From Serratia microhaemolytica (GTDB taxonomy: Bacteria > Pseudomonadota > Gammaproteobacteria > Enterobacterales > Enterobacteriaceae), in contig NZ_SBEF01000036.1 in the NCBI RefSeq assembly GCF_004011885.1, positions 1-36,835 of the forward strand: a stretch of 36,835 bases of DNA, given 5' to 3'. The number at the start of each line of letters is the position of its first letter. The first letter of the stretch is position 1. Below the pieces are notes generated by a model, which searched no databases, had not been told where the DNA came from, and was given only the letters and a program-made list of their open reading frames with translations. This document shows positions 23,072-32,028 of this stretch, one piece after another. The translations under genes and the position numbers were made by a program.

Positions 23072-23644
23072 ATGGCAAGAGCAAACGAAATCAAGCGTGG
23101 CATGGCGATTAATCACAACGGGAAACTGTTGTTAGTTAAAGATATAGATGTTCAAAGCCCCAGCGCACGTGGAGCCAGTACACTGTACAAAATGCGCTTT
23201 TCCGATGTGCGTACTGGGCTGAAAGTAGAAGAGCGTTTCAAAGGGGATGACATCCTAGAAACCATCAATCTCAGCCGCCGCAAGGTGAACCTCTCATATA
23301 TCGATGGCGAAGAGTATGTCTTTATGGATGATGAAGATTACACCCCATACATCTTTAAGAAAGATCAGATCGAAGAGGAGTTACTGTTCATCCCCGAAGT
23401 CGGGTTGGCGGGTATGCAGGTGCTGATGCTGGAAGGACAAGTATTGGCGCTAGAGTTGCCACAAACCGTTGATATGGAAATCATCGAAACAGCACCTGGC
23501 ATTAAAGGTGCTTCAGCCAGCGCTCGCAACAAACCGGCCACCATGGCGACCGGCCTGACTATTCAAGTTCCTGAGTACTTAACGACCGGCGACAAGATCC
23601 GCATCCATATTGCCGAACGTCGCTACATGAGTCGGGCTGACTAA
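23072..23644 (+). CDS. yeiP: Elongation factor P-like protein YeiP (EfpL)
   Basis: EF-P paralogue that binds ribosomes stalled at proline-rich and some other sequences and helps peptide-bond formation. It has 190 residues, the E. coli length. A KOW-like N domain ([20 protein letters not shown]) is followed by OB domains ending [14 protein letters not shown]. The loop that carries the modified lysine in EF-P reads [10 protein letters not shown], with Arg, the unmodified EfpL version. ATG 23072 (MARANEIK) is chosen over an upstream ATG at 23024 because family members start here. It converges with uxuA. Confidence 0.96.
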   Translation: MARANEIKRGMAINHNGKLLLVKDIDVQSPSARGASTLYKMRFSDVRTGLKVEERFKGDDILETINLSRRKVNLSYIDGEEYVFMDDEDYTPYIFKKDQIEEELLFIPEVGLAGMQVLMLEGQVLALELPQTVDMEIIETAPGIKGASASARNKPATMATGLTIQVPEYLTTGDKIRIHIAERRYMSRAD

Positions 23645-23652
23645 CTGTGCTA

Positions 23653-23689
23653 GGCTGGTTAACCATAACGCTCTGGTTGTTAACCAGCC
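23653..23689. terminator. Bidirectional terminator between yeiP and uxuA
   Basis: GGCTGGTTAAC (23653-23663) pairs perfectly over 11 bp with GTTAACCAGCC (23679-23689), loop 15 bases, between two converging genes whose stops lie within 10 bases on each side. Confidence 0.75.
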
Positions 23690-23694
23690 AGCAA

Positions 23695-24885
23695 TTACAG
23701 TAATTGAGGGAAGAAACGCCGCTTCAGTGCTAACTCAACCCCTCGGATCTCTGCCAACCCCTTCAGACGCCCTATCGCTGAATAACCCGGATTGGTTTTC
23801 TTTTTCAGATCATCGAGCATCTGATGGCCATGATCTGGTCGCATTGGGATAGCACGGCGATCGCCCGCCTGATGACGACGTGACTCTTCTGTCAAAATCG
23901 CCTCAACCACCGCTACCATATCAACATCCCCGTGCAGATGAGCGCCTTCATGAAACGTCTTCGGGTTCTGCTCACGGCAGGTAGCACGCAGGTGAGTAAA
24001 GTGAATGCGATCACCAAACGTCTCAATCATCTTCACTAAATCGTTATCACCGCGTACCCCATAAGAGCCGGTACACATGGTAAAACCGTTGTAGATGCTA
24101 TCGACACACTCCTTCAGCCACTGCATATCTTCAATCGTAGAGACAATACGCGGCAAACCGAGGATCGGACGCGGTGGATCATCAGGATGTACCGCCAAAC
24201 GCACGCCAACCTCTTCCGCGACAGGCACAATCGCACGCAGGAAAAACGCCATGTTTTCACGCAGTTTCGTCTTATCGATATTTTGATACTCGGCTAACCG
24301 GGCACGGAATTGATCCAGCGTGTAGCCCTCTTCTGCCCCCGGCAATCCAGCAATAATATTGCCAGTCAACTTGGCGATGTCCGCCGGACTCATCGCGGCA
24401 AAATAGTCCTTGGCCTCAGCAATCTCTTGCGCGGAGTAATCCTGCTCTGCACCTGCACGCTGCAAGATATGCAGGTCAAAAGCAGCAAATGCTATCTGAT
24501 CAAAGCGCAATGCCTTGGAACCATCTGGCAGTTGGTACTCCAGATCAGTACGTGTCCAGTCAAGGATCGGCATAAAGTTATAACAGACGGTATCAACGCC
24601 ACACTGCGCCAAATTACGCAGCGACTGCTGATAGTTGGCGATATAACGCTGATAATTGCCACTGTGCGTCTTGATCTCTTCATGCACAGGAATACTCTCT
24701 ACCACCGACCAAACCAGCCCTTTCTCGGTTAATAGTGCCTGGCGAGCTTGGATTTCTGCCACTGGCCACACCTCACCATTCGGAATGTGATGCAACGCAG
24801 TCACCACACCCGTCGCCCCCGCCTGACGTATATCATCGAGTGAAACGGGATCATTTGGCCCATACCAACGCCATGTTTGTTCCAT
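23695..24885 (-). CDS. uxuA: D-mannonate dehydratase
   Basis: Removes water from D-mannonate to give 2-keto-3-deoxygluconate in the glucuronate branch of hexuronate breakdown. It has 396 residues (E. coli 394). It has the TIM-barrel xylose-isomerase-like fold. Conserved metal and substrate regions are visible: [20 protein letters not shown] (about 230-249), [13 protein letters not shown] and [18 protein letters not shown] lies before the ATG. It is divergent from the oxidoreductase gene that makes its substrate, with a FadR-type operator in between, so both are probably induced by hexuronates. Confidence 0.96.
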   Translation of the reverse strand: MEQTWRWYGPNDPVSLDDIRQAGATGVVTALHHIPNGEVWPVAEIQARQALLTEKGLVWSVVESIPVHEEIKTHSGNYQRYIANYQQSLRNLAQCGVDTVCYNFMPILDWTRTDLEYQLPDGSKALRFDQIAFAAFDLHILQRAGAEQDYSAQEIAEAKDYFAAMSPADIAKLTGNIIAGLPGAEEGYTLDQFRARLAEYQNIDKTKLRENMAFFLRAIVPVAEEVGVRLAVHPDDPPRPILGLPRIVSTIEDMQWLKECVDSIYNGFTMCTGSYGVRGDNDLVKMIETFGDRIHFTHLRATCREQNPKTFHEGAHLHGDVDMVAVVEAILTEESRRHQAGDRRAIPMRPDHGHQMLDDLKKKTNPGYSAIGRLKGLAEIRGVELALKRRFFPQLL

Positions 24886-24925
24886 TAGATTTGCCCTTGT
24901 AAAAGTCAGTTAGCCATGTGGAATG

Positions 24926-24936
24926 TTGTCATACCA
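24926..24936. promoter_or_regulatory. FadR/UxuR-type operator between uxuA and uxuB
   Basis: TTGTCATACCA fits the TNGTNNNACNA consensus of GntR regulators of the FadR subfamily, to which UxuR and ExuR belong. TATAAT follows on the plus strand at 24940-24945, so bound repressor would block transcription towards uxuB. A second weak dyad, ACCAT-N5-ATGGT, lies about 30 bases further on. Confidence 0.6.
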
Positions 24937-25158
24937 CTTTATAATAGATATCACTTATCTTCAACCATGTGATATGGTAAATTGGCTAGCACATAAACTT
25001 GATGTCACTGGCAAGTTGGCACTATTACTGGCCTATTTGCTGTCACGCACTGATTCATCTCTGCTCTGTAGTGATACTAAAAGCAGATAAACGGCACAAA
25101 ACTGGTCTAACATCTTGACTGTTGCTATCGACCACACTTTTCTTGTCATGGAGTTTTC

Positions 25159-26631
25159 ATGAAAACGATCGCTAATTCCCCACTACCTGCGGCGGTGCAA
25201 CGCCCCAACTACTCCCACCAGTCACTCTCCAGCCGCATCGTACATCTGGGTTTTGGTGCCTTTCACCGAGCACACCAAGCACTATTGACCGATCGGGTGC
25301 TTAACCGCCAGGGCGGCGACTGGGGGATCTGTGAGGTGAGCCTGTTTGGTGGTCAAGCGCTGTTTCAAGCGCTACGCCAGCAACAACACCAATACACCGT
25401 GCTGGAAAAGAGCGGCGACAATCATCAAGCGATTATCGTCGGTGCAGTACGTGAAAGCCTACATATTGAGCTCGATGGCATCGAAGCGATTTTAGCCAAA
25501 CTGACCGAACCACAGGTAGCGATTGTCTCAATGACGATTACCGAAAAAGGCTATTGTATTGAACCCGGAAGCGGTCAACTCGATGTGCAACACCCAGCGA
25601 TCCAGGCTGATATTGCCAACCCAACTCAACCTGGATCAGTCCCTGGCGTTCTGGTCGAAGCACTTGCACGCCGCCGCCAACAAAATCTGGCACCATTCAG
25701 TATACTCTCGTGCGACAACATCCCAGAAAATGGTCATGTAGTACGCAACGCGGTTCTCGGACTGGCACAACTGCGTGACACAACATTAGCTGCATGGATC
25801 GAACAGCAAGTCAGTTTCCCTAATACGATGGTGGATCGCATCGTGCCTGCTGCCACAGAACAGACGCTGGTCGAGATCAGCAATGCGCTTGGTGGAGTGC
25901 GTGATGAGTGTGGTATTGCCTGTGAACCCTTTATCCAATGGGTGGTTGAAGATAACTTTGTCGCTGGTCGCCCTGACTGGCAAGTGGCTGGAGTGCAACT
26001 GGTAAGCGATGTGCTACCGTTTGAGCGCATGAAACTGCGTATGCTCAACGGCAGCCACTCTTTTCTCGCTTACCTCGGCTACCTGGCCGGTTACCAATAC
26101 ATCAACGAGTGTGTCGCAGATGAAGCTTACTGCCGCGCAGCGCACCAACTGATGCTTAACGAACAAGCACCAACACTGGAAATGCCATCGATTGATCTCG
26201 CTGCCTACGCCAACCAACTGATCGAACGCTATCGCAATCCGGCGTTACAACATCGTACCTGGCAAATTGCTATGGATGGTTCTCAAAAGCTGCCACAAAG
26301 AATGCTGGAGTCGATCCGCTGGCACCGCCAACAGGGTAGCAGTTACCGTGGACTGGCGTTGGGTATTGCTGGCTGGATGCGCTATGTCAGCGGCACGGAT
26401 GATGCTGGCCAGCCGATTGACATCCGCGATCCGATGCTCACACAGCTACAACAGAGCGTCGCCAGCTCGCAGGATGGTGAACAGCGCGTGCGTACTCTGT
26501 TAAAGTTAAAAACTATCTTCGGTGAACAGTTACCTGCTGATGAGCACTTTGTTGATCAGGTCACTAGCGCCTACCTATCGCTCCGTGATCATGGCGCACG
26601 CCAAACGGTAATCAATTGGCTCGCGCAGTAA
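25159..26631 (+). CDS. uxuB: Mannitol dehydrogenase-family oxidoreductase, fructuronate reductase (UxuB/YeiQ type)
   Basis: NAD-dependent polyol dehydrogenase. Next to uxuA the likely reaction is reduction of D-fructuronate to D-mannonate. It has 490 residues (UxuB 486, YeiQ 488). The N-terminal nucleotide-binding segment is IVHLGFGAFHRAHQA (about 27-41). The catalytic motif with lysine, asparagine and histidine is MKLRMLNGSHSFLAYLGYL (about 294-312). Segments such as DRVLNRQGGDWGICEVSLF look nearer to E. coli YeiQ than to UxuB as I remember them, and yeiQ lies next to yeiP in E. coli, so it may be the YeiQ orthologue doing the UxuB job. GGAG precedes the ATG. Confidence 0.88.
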   Translation: MKTIANSPLPAAVQRPNYSHQSLSSRIVHLGFGAFHRAHQALLTDRVLNRQGGDWGICEVSLFGGQALFQALRQQQHQYTVLEKSGDNHQAIIVGAVRESLHIELDGIEAILAKLTEPQVAIVSMTITEKGYCIEPGSGQLDVQHPAIQADIANPTQPGSVPGVLVEALARRRQQNLAPFSILSCDNIPENGHVVRNAVLGLAQLRDTTLAAWIEQQVSFPNTMVDRIVPAATEQTLVEISNALGGVRDECGIACEPFIQWVVEDNFVAGRPDWQVAGVQLVSDVLPFERMKLRMLNGSHSFLAYLGYLAGYQYINECVADEAYCRAAHQLMLNEQAPTLEMPSIDLAAYANQLIERYRNPALQHRTWQIAMDGSQKLPQRMLESIRWHRQQGSSYRGLALGIAGWMRYVSGTDDAGQPIDIRDPMLTQLQQSVASSQDGEQRVRTLLKLKTIFGEQLPADEHFVDQVTSAYLSLRDHGARQTVINWLAQ

Positions 26632-26641
26632 TTTAGTAGCA

Positions 26642-26677
26642 GCGCACGCAGGTAACTCGTTCTCCATCTGCGTGTGC
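26642..26677 (+). terminator. Hairpin downstream of uxuB
   Basis: GCGCACGCAG (26642-26651) pairs with CTGCGTGTGC (26668-26677), 10 bp with one G-T pair and a 16-base loop, 10 bases past the stop. There is no T tract. Confidence 0.45.
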
Positions 26678-26796
26678 AAACCAATCCGCCTAATAATGCA
26701 GCCAATCCTCTGCCAGCCTGTAATAAACAGTTTCACCTTTGAGGTTCTACCGCTACACTCACGATAGATGAATTGCGAACGGAACTTTCGCCTGTT

Positions 26797-28257
26797 ATGA
26801 GCTTATTTTATTCCGTAGTCAGCGGATTTTTTGTCTTTGGCTATTGGCTACTTATTGCCGCAGTGACACTGCGTATTCTAATGAAACGGCGCGCCGTGCC
26901 TTCCGCAATGGCATGGCTGCTGGTGATCTACATCCTGCCGCTGGTCGGTATTATTGCCTATCTCTCTTTTGGTGAATTGCACTTAGGCAAAAAACGTGCA
27001 GAACGCGCCAAAGCAATGTGGCCCTCAACTGCGCGTTGGCTAACCGAACTGAAAGAGTGTCGACGCATTTTCGCCAGTGACTACAGCGAAGTAGCGCGGC
27101 CGCTATTTCAGCTCTGCTATCATCGACAAGGCATTGAAGGGGTAAAAGGCAATCACCTACAACTGCTCACTGCCAGCAACGCCACACTGGAAACCTTGAT
27201 CCTGGATATTGAGCAGGCACAGCACAATATCGATATGGTGTTCTACATCTGGCAACCGGGTGGCCAAGTTGACTTACTGGCGCAAGCATTCATGGCTGCG
27301 GCAATGCGCGGCGTAAAATGCCGCCTACTGCTTGACTCTGCTGGCAGCCGACAATTTTTCCGCAGCCACTACCCCAACATCATGCGGACCGCCGGTATTG
27401 AGGTGGTTGAAGTACTGAAAGTTAATCTACTGCGTCTCTTCTTTCGCCGTATCGATCTGCGCCAGCACCGCAAAATGGTATTGATCGACAACCACATTGC
27501 CTATACCGGCAGCATGAACATGGTTGATCCACGGCTATTCAAGCAAGATGCCGGCGTCGGCCAATGGGTAGATCTTATGGCCAGAATGGAAGGGCCTGTT
27601 GCTACCACACTGGGTATCGTTTATGCCTGCGACTGGGAAATTGAAACCGGCAAACGTCTGCTGCCGCCCTCACCCTGCGTCAACTTTATGCCCTTTGAAC
27701 AAGAGCATGGGCACACGATCCAAGTGATCGCCTCTGGTCCTGGATTCCCTGACGAACTGATCCATCAAGCGCTCCTCACCGCTGTTTACTCAGCACGTCA
27801 ACAATTAACTATGACTACGCCCTACTTTGTCCCTAGCGACGATCTACTGCACGCAATTTGCACTGCCGCACTACGTGGTGTTGAAGTGAGCATCATCCTA
27901 CCGCGTGACAACGACTCAATGATGGTGCGTTGGGCCAGCCGCGCCTTCTTCTCCGAACTACTGGAAGCAGGGGTAAAAATTTACCAGTTTGAAGGTGGCT
28001 TATTACACACCAAGAGCGTGCTGGTTGATGGCCAGCTCAGCCTGATTGGCACCGTAAACCTGGACATGCGCAGCCTATGGCTCAATTTTGAAGTCACCCT
28101 GGCGATCGACGATAACGACTTTGGTCACGATCTGGACAAAATACAGCGTGACTACCTCACACGTTCAAAATTACTGGCAATAAAACAGTGGGCAAAACGC
28201 CCATTTTGGCACCGTATTGTCGAACGTATCTTTTACTTTTTCAGCCCGTTACTTTAA
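26797..28257 (+). CDS. clsA: Cardiolipin synthase A
   Basis: Inner-membrane phospholipase D-type enzyme that joins two phosphatidylglycerols into cardiolipin and glycerol. It has 486 residues, exactly the E. coli length. Two N-terminal membrane helices (about 5-60) precede two HKD catalytic motifs, [10 protein letters not shown] (about residue 225) and [10 protein letters not shown] (about residue 405). The frame is open from a TTG at 26773, but ATG 26797 ([10 protein letters not shown]) gives the family start. In E. coli clsA is next to yciU, as here. Confidence 0.96.
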   Translation: MSLFYSVVSGFFVFGYWLLIAAVTLRILMKRRAVPSAMAWLLVIYILPLVGIIAYLSFGELHLGKKRAERAKAMWPSTARWLTELKECRRIFASDYSEVARPLFQLCYHRQGIEGVKGNHLQLLTASNATLETLILDIEQAQHNIDMVFYIWQPGGQVDLLAQAFMAAAMRGVKCRLLLDSAGSRQFFRSHYPNIMRTAGIEVVEVLKVNLLRLFFRRIDLRQHRKMVLIDNHIAYTGSMNMVDPRLFKQDAGVGQWVDLMARMEGPVATTLGIVYACDWEIETGKRLLPPSPCVNFMPFEQEHGHTIQVIASGPGFPDELIHQALLTAVYSARQQLTMTTPYFVPSDDLLHAICTAALRGVEVSIILPRDNDSMMVRWASRAFFSELLEAGVKIYQFEGGLLHTKSVLVDGQLSLIGTVNLDMRSLWLNFEVTLAIDDNDFGHDLDKIQRDYLTRSKLLAIKQWAKRPFWHRIVERIFYFFSPLL

Positions 28258-28603
28258 TCAGCCCCAGCATGTAATGACAATTGTTGCACTCAGTTAGAAA
28301 CAGAATGCCCCAGAAAACACCGCACCTGGACAGCAAACAAACATTTCAGTGATTGCTCAGAGAAAAATGGCAGGTAGAATAGCGCCCAGAACCTGGCCAA
28401 TAGGCCACGAGGGAGCTTTATGCTAGCGCATTGCTGTAGAGCGACCACTCAGCCACTGCATAGATAAGGTAGCCGAGGATCACCGATGCGGCTAAAAGGC
28501 GTGGTGCAGATTGGATAGGTTCGAAATCGGGTAGGCATTCAGACCCTCTTGGGCCAAATTAATAAAAATAACAGCAAAATCTCTCACTCACTAAGGTACT
28601 TGT
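28258..28603. other. Spacer between clsA and yciU with a possible gene remnant
   Basis: 346 bases. On the minus strand 28418-28558 is an open frame of 46 codons with no start codon, containing a membrane-helix-like stretch LLAASVILGYLIYAVAEWS. It may be the tail of a decayed small membrane protein; I do not recognise it. AAGG shortly before 28604 is the yciU ribosome-binding site. Confidence 0.3.
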
Positions 28604-28927
28604 ATGGATTTGAATAATCGCCTGACCGATGATGAAACACTAGAACAAGCTTATGATATTTTTCTTGAACTGGCCGGAGACAACCTCGATCCGGCCGACA
28701 TTCTGCTATTCAACCTTCAGTTTGAACAGCGCGGTGGGGCTGAACTGTATGATGCCAGCGAAGAGTGGCAACAGCATGTTGACTACCCAGTTGATGCCGA
28801 TTTTTTTGCTGAAGTGGTGATTGGACTCGCCCCGAATGAAAGCGAAGCAATCAACGAGGTATTTGCCCGCATATTGATCTGCCGAGAACGCGACAACAAA
28901 CTGTGCCATATTTTATGGCGCGAGTAA
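28604..28927 (+). CDS. yciU: YciU-family dsDNA-mimic protein
   Basis: Small acidic protein of 107 residues (E. coli YciU 109). The Haemophilus homologue HI1450 is a double-stranded DNA mimic that binds HU-type proteins. Asp and Glu are abundant throughout ([30 protein letters not shown]) and there are few basic residues until the end. AAGG precedes the ATG. It converges with ychE across a hairpin. Confidence 0.92.
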   Translation: MDLNNRLTDDETLEQAYDIFLELAGDNLDPADILLFNLQFEQRGGAELYDASEEWQQHVDYPVDADFFAEVVIGLAPNESEAINEVFARILICRERDNKLCHILWRE

Positions 28928-28983
28928 CAACCACCTATCGCACCTGCTTGATTACATAGCCGCAGTTATCAGCAGATATGATC

Positions 28984-29010
28984 GCTGCCGTCAGCGTGAA
29001 CGACGGCAGC
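28984..29010. terminator. Hairpin between convergent yciU and ychE
   Basis: GCTGCCGTC (28984-28992) pairs perfectly with GACGGCAGC (29002-29010), 9 bp with a 9-base loop, between converging genes. No T tract on either side. Confidence 0.6.
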
Positions 29011-29028
29011 ACACAGCAACCGACTCCC

Positions 29029-29673
29029 CTACAGCAGCCCAGGGAAACTGGTCTTCACGCCGGTGACAATAAACTCAATACCCAATGCCATCAGCAACAA
29101 GCCCATAATACGGGTCACCACGTTGATCCCGGTTTGACCTAGCAAGCGCACTAACAGCGGCGCAGCTCGGAATAACAACCAACAACAAAAAGCAAACAGT
29201 GCAATCGCCAGACTAAACCCCAACAAATTGTGCCAATTGTTATAACGTGAGCTCCAAACGATGGTAGAACTGATAGCACCCGGCCCCGCCATCAGTGGCA
29301 ATGCCAATGGAACCACGCCGACACTCTCGCGCAATGCACTCTCCGACTTCTCTTCCTTGTTCTGCTTATCTTCACCCAACTTACCGCTGATCATCGACAT
29401 TGCAATGCTGACCACCAAAATGCCGCCGGCGATACGGAATGAGTCGATTGAGATACCAAACATCAGCAAGATACTCTCACCCAAAAATAACGAAACCCAG
29501 AGAATGATCGCTACTGAAAGGTTGGCGGTAAGGTTGGTTTTATTACGCCCTGCTGCTGATTGATAGTTAGTCATGCTAATAAACACCGGCAAAATACCTA
29601 CCGGGTTCACCAACGCAAACAGACCAACAAAGAATTTGATATAAATAGGAAAATCGAGCAAGAATTGACTCAC
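29029..29673 (-). CDS. ychE: MarC-family inner-membrane protein YchE
   Basis: Six-helix membrane protein of unknown function, MarC/YchE family (NAAT clan). It has 214 residues (E. coli 215). Conserved segments include FVGLFALVNPVGILPVFISM near the N terminus, the charged loop SGKLGEDKQNKEEKSE (about 96-111) and VVPLALPLMAGPGAISSTIV. The start is GTG at 29673, with GGGGTG upstream. In enterics adhE lies divergently upstream; it is not found here, so synteny breaks after this gene. Confidence 0.93.
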   Translation of the reverse strand: MSQFLLDFPIYIKFFVGLFALVNPVGILPVFISMTNYQSAAGRNKTNLTANLSVAIILWVSLFLGESILLMFGISIDSFRIAGGILVVSIAMSMISGKLGEDKQNKEEKSESALRESVGVVPLALPLMAGPGAISSTIVWSSRYNNWHNLLGFSLAIALFAFCCWLLFRAAPLLVRLLGQTGINVVTRIMGLLLMALGIEFIVTGVKTSFPGLL

Positions 29674-30130
29674 AACACACCCCGAATTAGTCGCGCTACG
29701 CCCATTATTTTCAAAAACGCCAACACGTTGCGCTAACCGCTAGGGAACTCGCATGAATAAGCACCATTGAGCTAACAAGCTTCACTCTACATCATTGATT
29801 TGTTTTTAATATCACTTAAAAACCATATGGCACACCCTCAAACAACCTTGATAACCCACAGTGGTTTGAATCGCGTCAGTATGGCAATAAAACCGCGCCA
29901 GTGTAATAGGATTTATAGCAACAATCCACTGCAAAAATTAGATAACTAATTCATTATTTGGCATATTGTTAGTTTATTGCACTGACAAATGCACAATATC
30001 AGTGTAAATATAGCAGGTTTATCACCCGCCCTAACTGGCATCTTCGCGTAACCTGAATACGGGTCTAGCTATCCACTCCCTGTACGGGTTACACCTGCTC
30101 TACCATTCACTAAACAGCATTTAATTTCGA
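29674..30130. promoter_or_regulatory. AT-rich region upstream of ychE, left edge of accessory DNA
   Basis: 457 bases with no gene on either strand. It must hold the ychE promoter. It contains an inverted repeat, CACTGA...TCAGTG, around 29981-30005 and much AT-rich sequence. The core synteny ends in this stretch. Confidence 0.4.
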
Positions 30131-30527
30131 TTAACTCATAGAAACAGAAGAAGGTATTCTTTCCAAAACACCATCGCCGAATAGCAGGTAGAGCTGTCGT
30201 TCCGGCGTATGAACATAGCCGATATGACATTGACAGTGGTTACGTGAACAAGGGCGTGGAATCAATACGCTGCGATAGTCTTGCTGATAAATATTACCCA
30301 GTTTTTTATCGATAAAATGGCAGCGGCGGATAGTTCGATGCTGATCAACACTGATTACTTGCTCTCCTGTCAGGCAGGCTTTACCCAAACTTTGATAATC
30401 TTGTGCATTGATATTGAATAGTGGATCTATCTGGTTAAGAAAAAAACTGTTCCGGCTTATAGGGGTAGCAACGTGATCTGCTGCGGTAGGCATTCACCCA
30501 CACATAGATCTCTGGTGCTAATGCGGC
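30131..30527 (-). pseudogene. Frameshifted C-terminal remnant of an STM4011-like radical SAM protein
   Basis: The open frame at 30131-30493 gives a cysteine-rich C-terminal domain: IDPLFNINAQ, KACLTGEQVISVD, RRCHFIDKKLGNIY, RPCSRNHCQCHIGYVH and FGDGVLERIP. This pattern is what I remember for the STM4011 family of radical SAM proteins, where it would bind an auxiliary iron-sulfur cluster. The expected upstream part, APEIYVWVNAYRSRS and KPEQFF, is in another frame. The two join at an A7 run (30440-30446 on the plus strand): one base fewer restores EQFFLNQIDPLF. An in-frame stop lies at 30528-30530, and the radical SAM CxxxCxxC motif is missing. The gene is therefore dead. Confidence 0.6.
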
Positions 30528-30714
30528 TCATAGCTCTGTAATCGCCGCAAAGTGTGACAGTCAGCGAGGCTGGCATCACGTCAACTCATAACTGTCCATC
30601 TGATGCACAACCTCATCGGCGTATAACCACGGGACGATAGCATCCCCCCTGTGGGGTCAAGTATCCAAAGTGTGGATTGTGTTGTAAGACTACTCTTTTG
30701 ACTGAGTGTATCGA

Positions 30715-31048
30715 ATGGCAAAAGTTGATGTGAAGTGCCCATTTTGTAAACAGACGGAATTCGTTAAAAAACACGGTCTGGGAAAAGCCGGCCATCAGCG
30801 TTATCGGTGCCAAATGTGTTGCCGAACTTTCCAACTCGATTACGCTTATCGCGCCTGTCACCCGAGTATGAAAGAGCAAATCGTTGACCTCGCTATGAAT
30901 AACGCAGGTATCCGTGATACCGCACGGGCGTTGCATATCAGTATCAATGCTGTTGTGCGCACGTTAAAAACTCTCGCCGCGATGTGTAACTGCGCTGCCA
31001 CTGGACAACCTGCAAATACAGCTCATCTGCGAAGTGGATGAAATGTAG
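30715..31048 (+). pseudogene. IS1-family transposase (InsA and start of InsB), broken
   Basis: The InsA frame starts at ATG 30715 with the zinc finger CPFC...CQMC, then GKAGHQRYRC, FQLDYAYRACHPSMKE and a helix-turn-helix (DTARALHISINAVVRTL), all typical of IS1 InsA. The family's slippery site is AAAAAAC; here the run at 30966-30970 has only five A, so InsA runs into an unrelated frame to 31041. The InsB frame continues PLDNLQIQLICEVDEM and meets TAG at 31046-31048, where a Trp codon (EVDEMW) is expected. Homology ends a few codons later. No right end was recognised in the 178 T-rich bases that follow. Confidence 0.75.
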
Positions 31049-31226
31049 TCATTTCTTCGCCGTTCTGAGTCAGCGGACTTATTTTAGACTTATTTGTTTG
31101 TGTCTATAAGTTGGTTCGCGAATGGGCTGTTTTATTGCGGTTTAAGGGATTCTATCTCAGTCCGTATTTGTGTCTCGTCTGCTTTTTTTCTATGCTACTA
31201 TGAATCGATCTTTTTAAGGTCTTAAT

Positions 31227-31421
31227 TCAGTCTTTTGTGTGTATGGGGGAAGCTTTAGGGCTGATACCCTGTTGCTCTTGTTTTAATTGCCTGACCCAGC
31301 GATCCATCGCCGATTTACTGACATTCATCGCTGTGGCCGCCTCTTTTACTGAATACCCGTGCTCAGTAACGAGTTGCGCTGCCTCTAGTTTGAATTCTGC
31401 ACTAAATGTTCTATTACTCAT
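31227..31421 (-). pseudogene. IS3-family transposase OrfA, C-terminally truncated
   Basis: 64 residues. MSNRTFSAEFKLEAAQLVTE and the helix-turn-helix SVKEAATAMNVSKSAMDRWV are typical of IS3-family OrfA. Intact relatives continue after KASP with MTPEQIEIRELKKKL; here the frame diverges into IHTKD and stops, so the leucine-zipper part and the catalytic OrfB are lost. Confidence 0.7.
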
Positions 31422-31494
31422 TGTTTCACCTGCTCGTGTATGAGGTGTATCTTAACACCTCTCATCAGGTGGCCAAAATTACTGTACCACTACA
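31227..31494 (-). mobile_element. IS3-family element, left end and truncated orfA
   Basis: The minus strand starts at 31494 with TGTAGTGGTACAGTAATTTT, a TG-type terminus of an IS3-family element, and leads after about 70 bases to an orfA start at 31421. The element stops inside orfA, and no orfB or right end is present, so it cannot move. Confidence 0.65.
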
Positions 31495-31535
31495 GCACCC
31501 GGTGGGATGCGGTTTAGGTGTGGTGGGGTTCGGTG

Positions 31536-31826
31536 ATGCACACTGTGCAGCCGCCTGCTTTCGCAGGTGTTCCCCCGGGTCGTGTGACCCGCCATGGGTA
31601 TCGGTCGGTTTTCTCCTGTAAAAGGTGGGATAAAGGGTGCGTCAGATTGTCAAAAGGCCGTAAAAACGGCGCTCTGTCTGGTCTGGCGCGGGGTGTTGTG
31701 CGGCGTCACTTTCTCGCTTTACGCGTTGAAAGTGACGCCTTGTTGCCCGCTGCGGCAGTTAAAAAAAGAGCGTACAGGGCCGAATATCGGGTGGTGCCCG
31801 ATTTCAACCTGTACGCAGGGGAGTAG
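31536..31826 (+). CDS. Possible Ash/Icd-like satellite-phage ORF, 5' end uncertain
   Basis: A 96-residue frame (MHTVQPPAFAGVPPGRVTRH start) recalls the QPPAFAG...RHGYRSVFS pattern seen in Ash/Icd-like proteins of P4-type satellites, from memory. It is Arg- and Ala-rich with no membrane segment. The overlapping frame 31594-31833 is also open. The DNA is full of perfect hairpins, so the frame may be a by-product of a structured RNA region. It begins 42 bases from the IS3-like end and may have lost its true start. Confidence 0.35.
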   Translation: MHTVQPPAFAGVPPGRVTRHGYRSVFSCKRWDKGCVRLSKGRKNGALSGLARGVVRRHFLALRVESDALLPAAAVKKRAYRAEYRVVPDFNLYAGE

Positions 31827-32028
31827 CGGTTGACGCTGCCGCAGGAACGGCGGCGGTTCGTCGGTGAGCTGGAATGACGGTTTTTCGTCTGGGAGAGGAA
31901 GCCTGAACGCGTGTTGCGTCGCCATCTTTAATATCAGGCGGTGATGGCTTGGGTAGTTCCATTCAGAGGGGTGCTCTGAACGCGCACTTACAGGAACCGG
32001 TGCGCTTGGGTGTGTGCTCTACGAGCAC
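31537..32028 (+). other. Array of at least nine small perfect hairpins
   Basis: Perfect stems seen by eye: 31537-31549 (TGCAC/GTGCA), 31554-31567 (CCTGC/GCAGG), 31576-31591 (CGGGTC/GACCCG), 31657-31670 (GCCGT/ACGGC), 31702-31739 (12 bp, GGCGTCACTTTC), 31770-31816 (GCGTACAGG outer, ATCGGG inner), 31962-31980 (TTCAGAG/CTCTGAA), 31982-32005 (GCGCAC/GTGCGC) and 32014-32028 (GTGCTC/GAGCAC). The last three are tandem and span 67 bases, about the size of the P4 CI immunity RNA. A regulatory RNA region of a satellite phage is possible but unproven. Confidence 0.45.

Noticed and set aside
30613-30936. 107-residue minus-strand frame
   Set aside because: Antisense to the IS1-family InsA gene, whose zinc finger and helix-turn-helix are clear.
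31406-31621. 71-residue plus-strand frame
   Set aside because: It crosses the junction between the IS3-like end and the satellite-like DNA, so it is an artefact of insertion.
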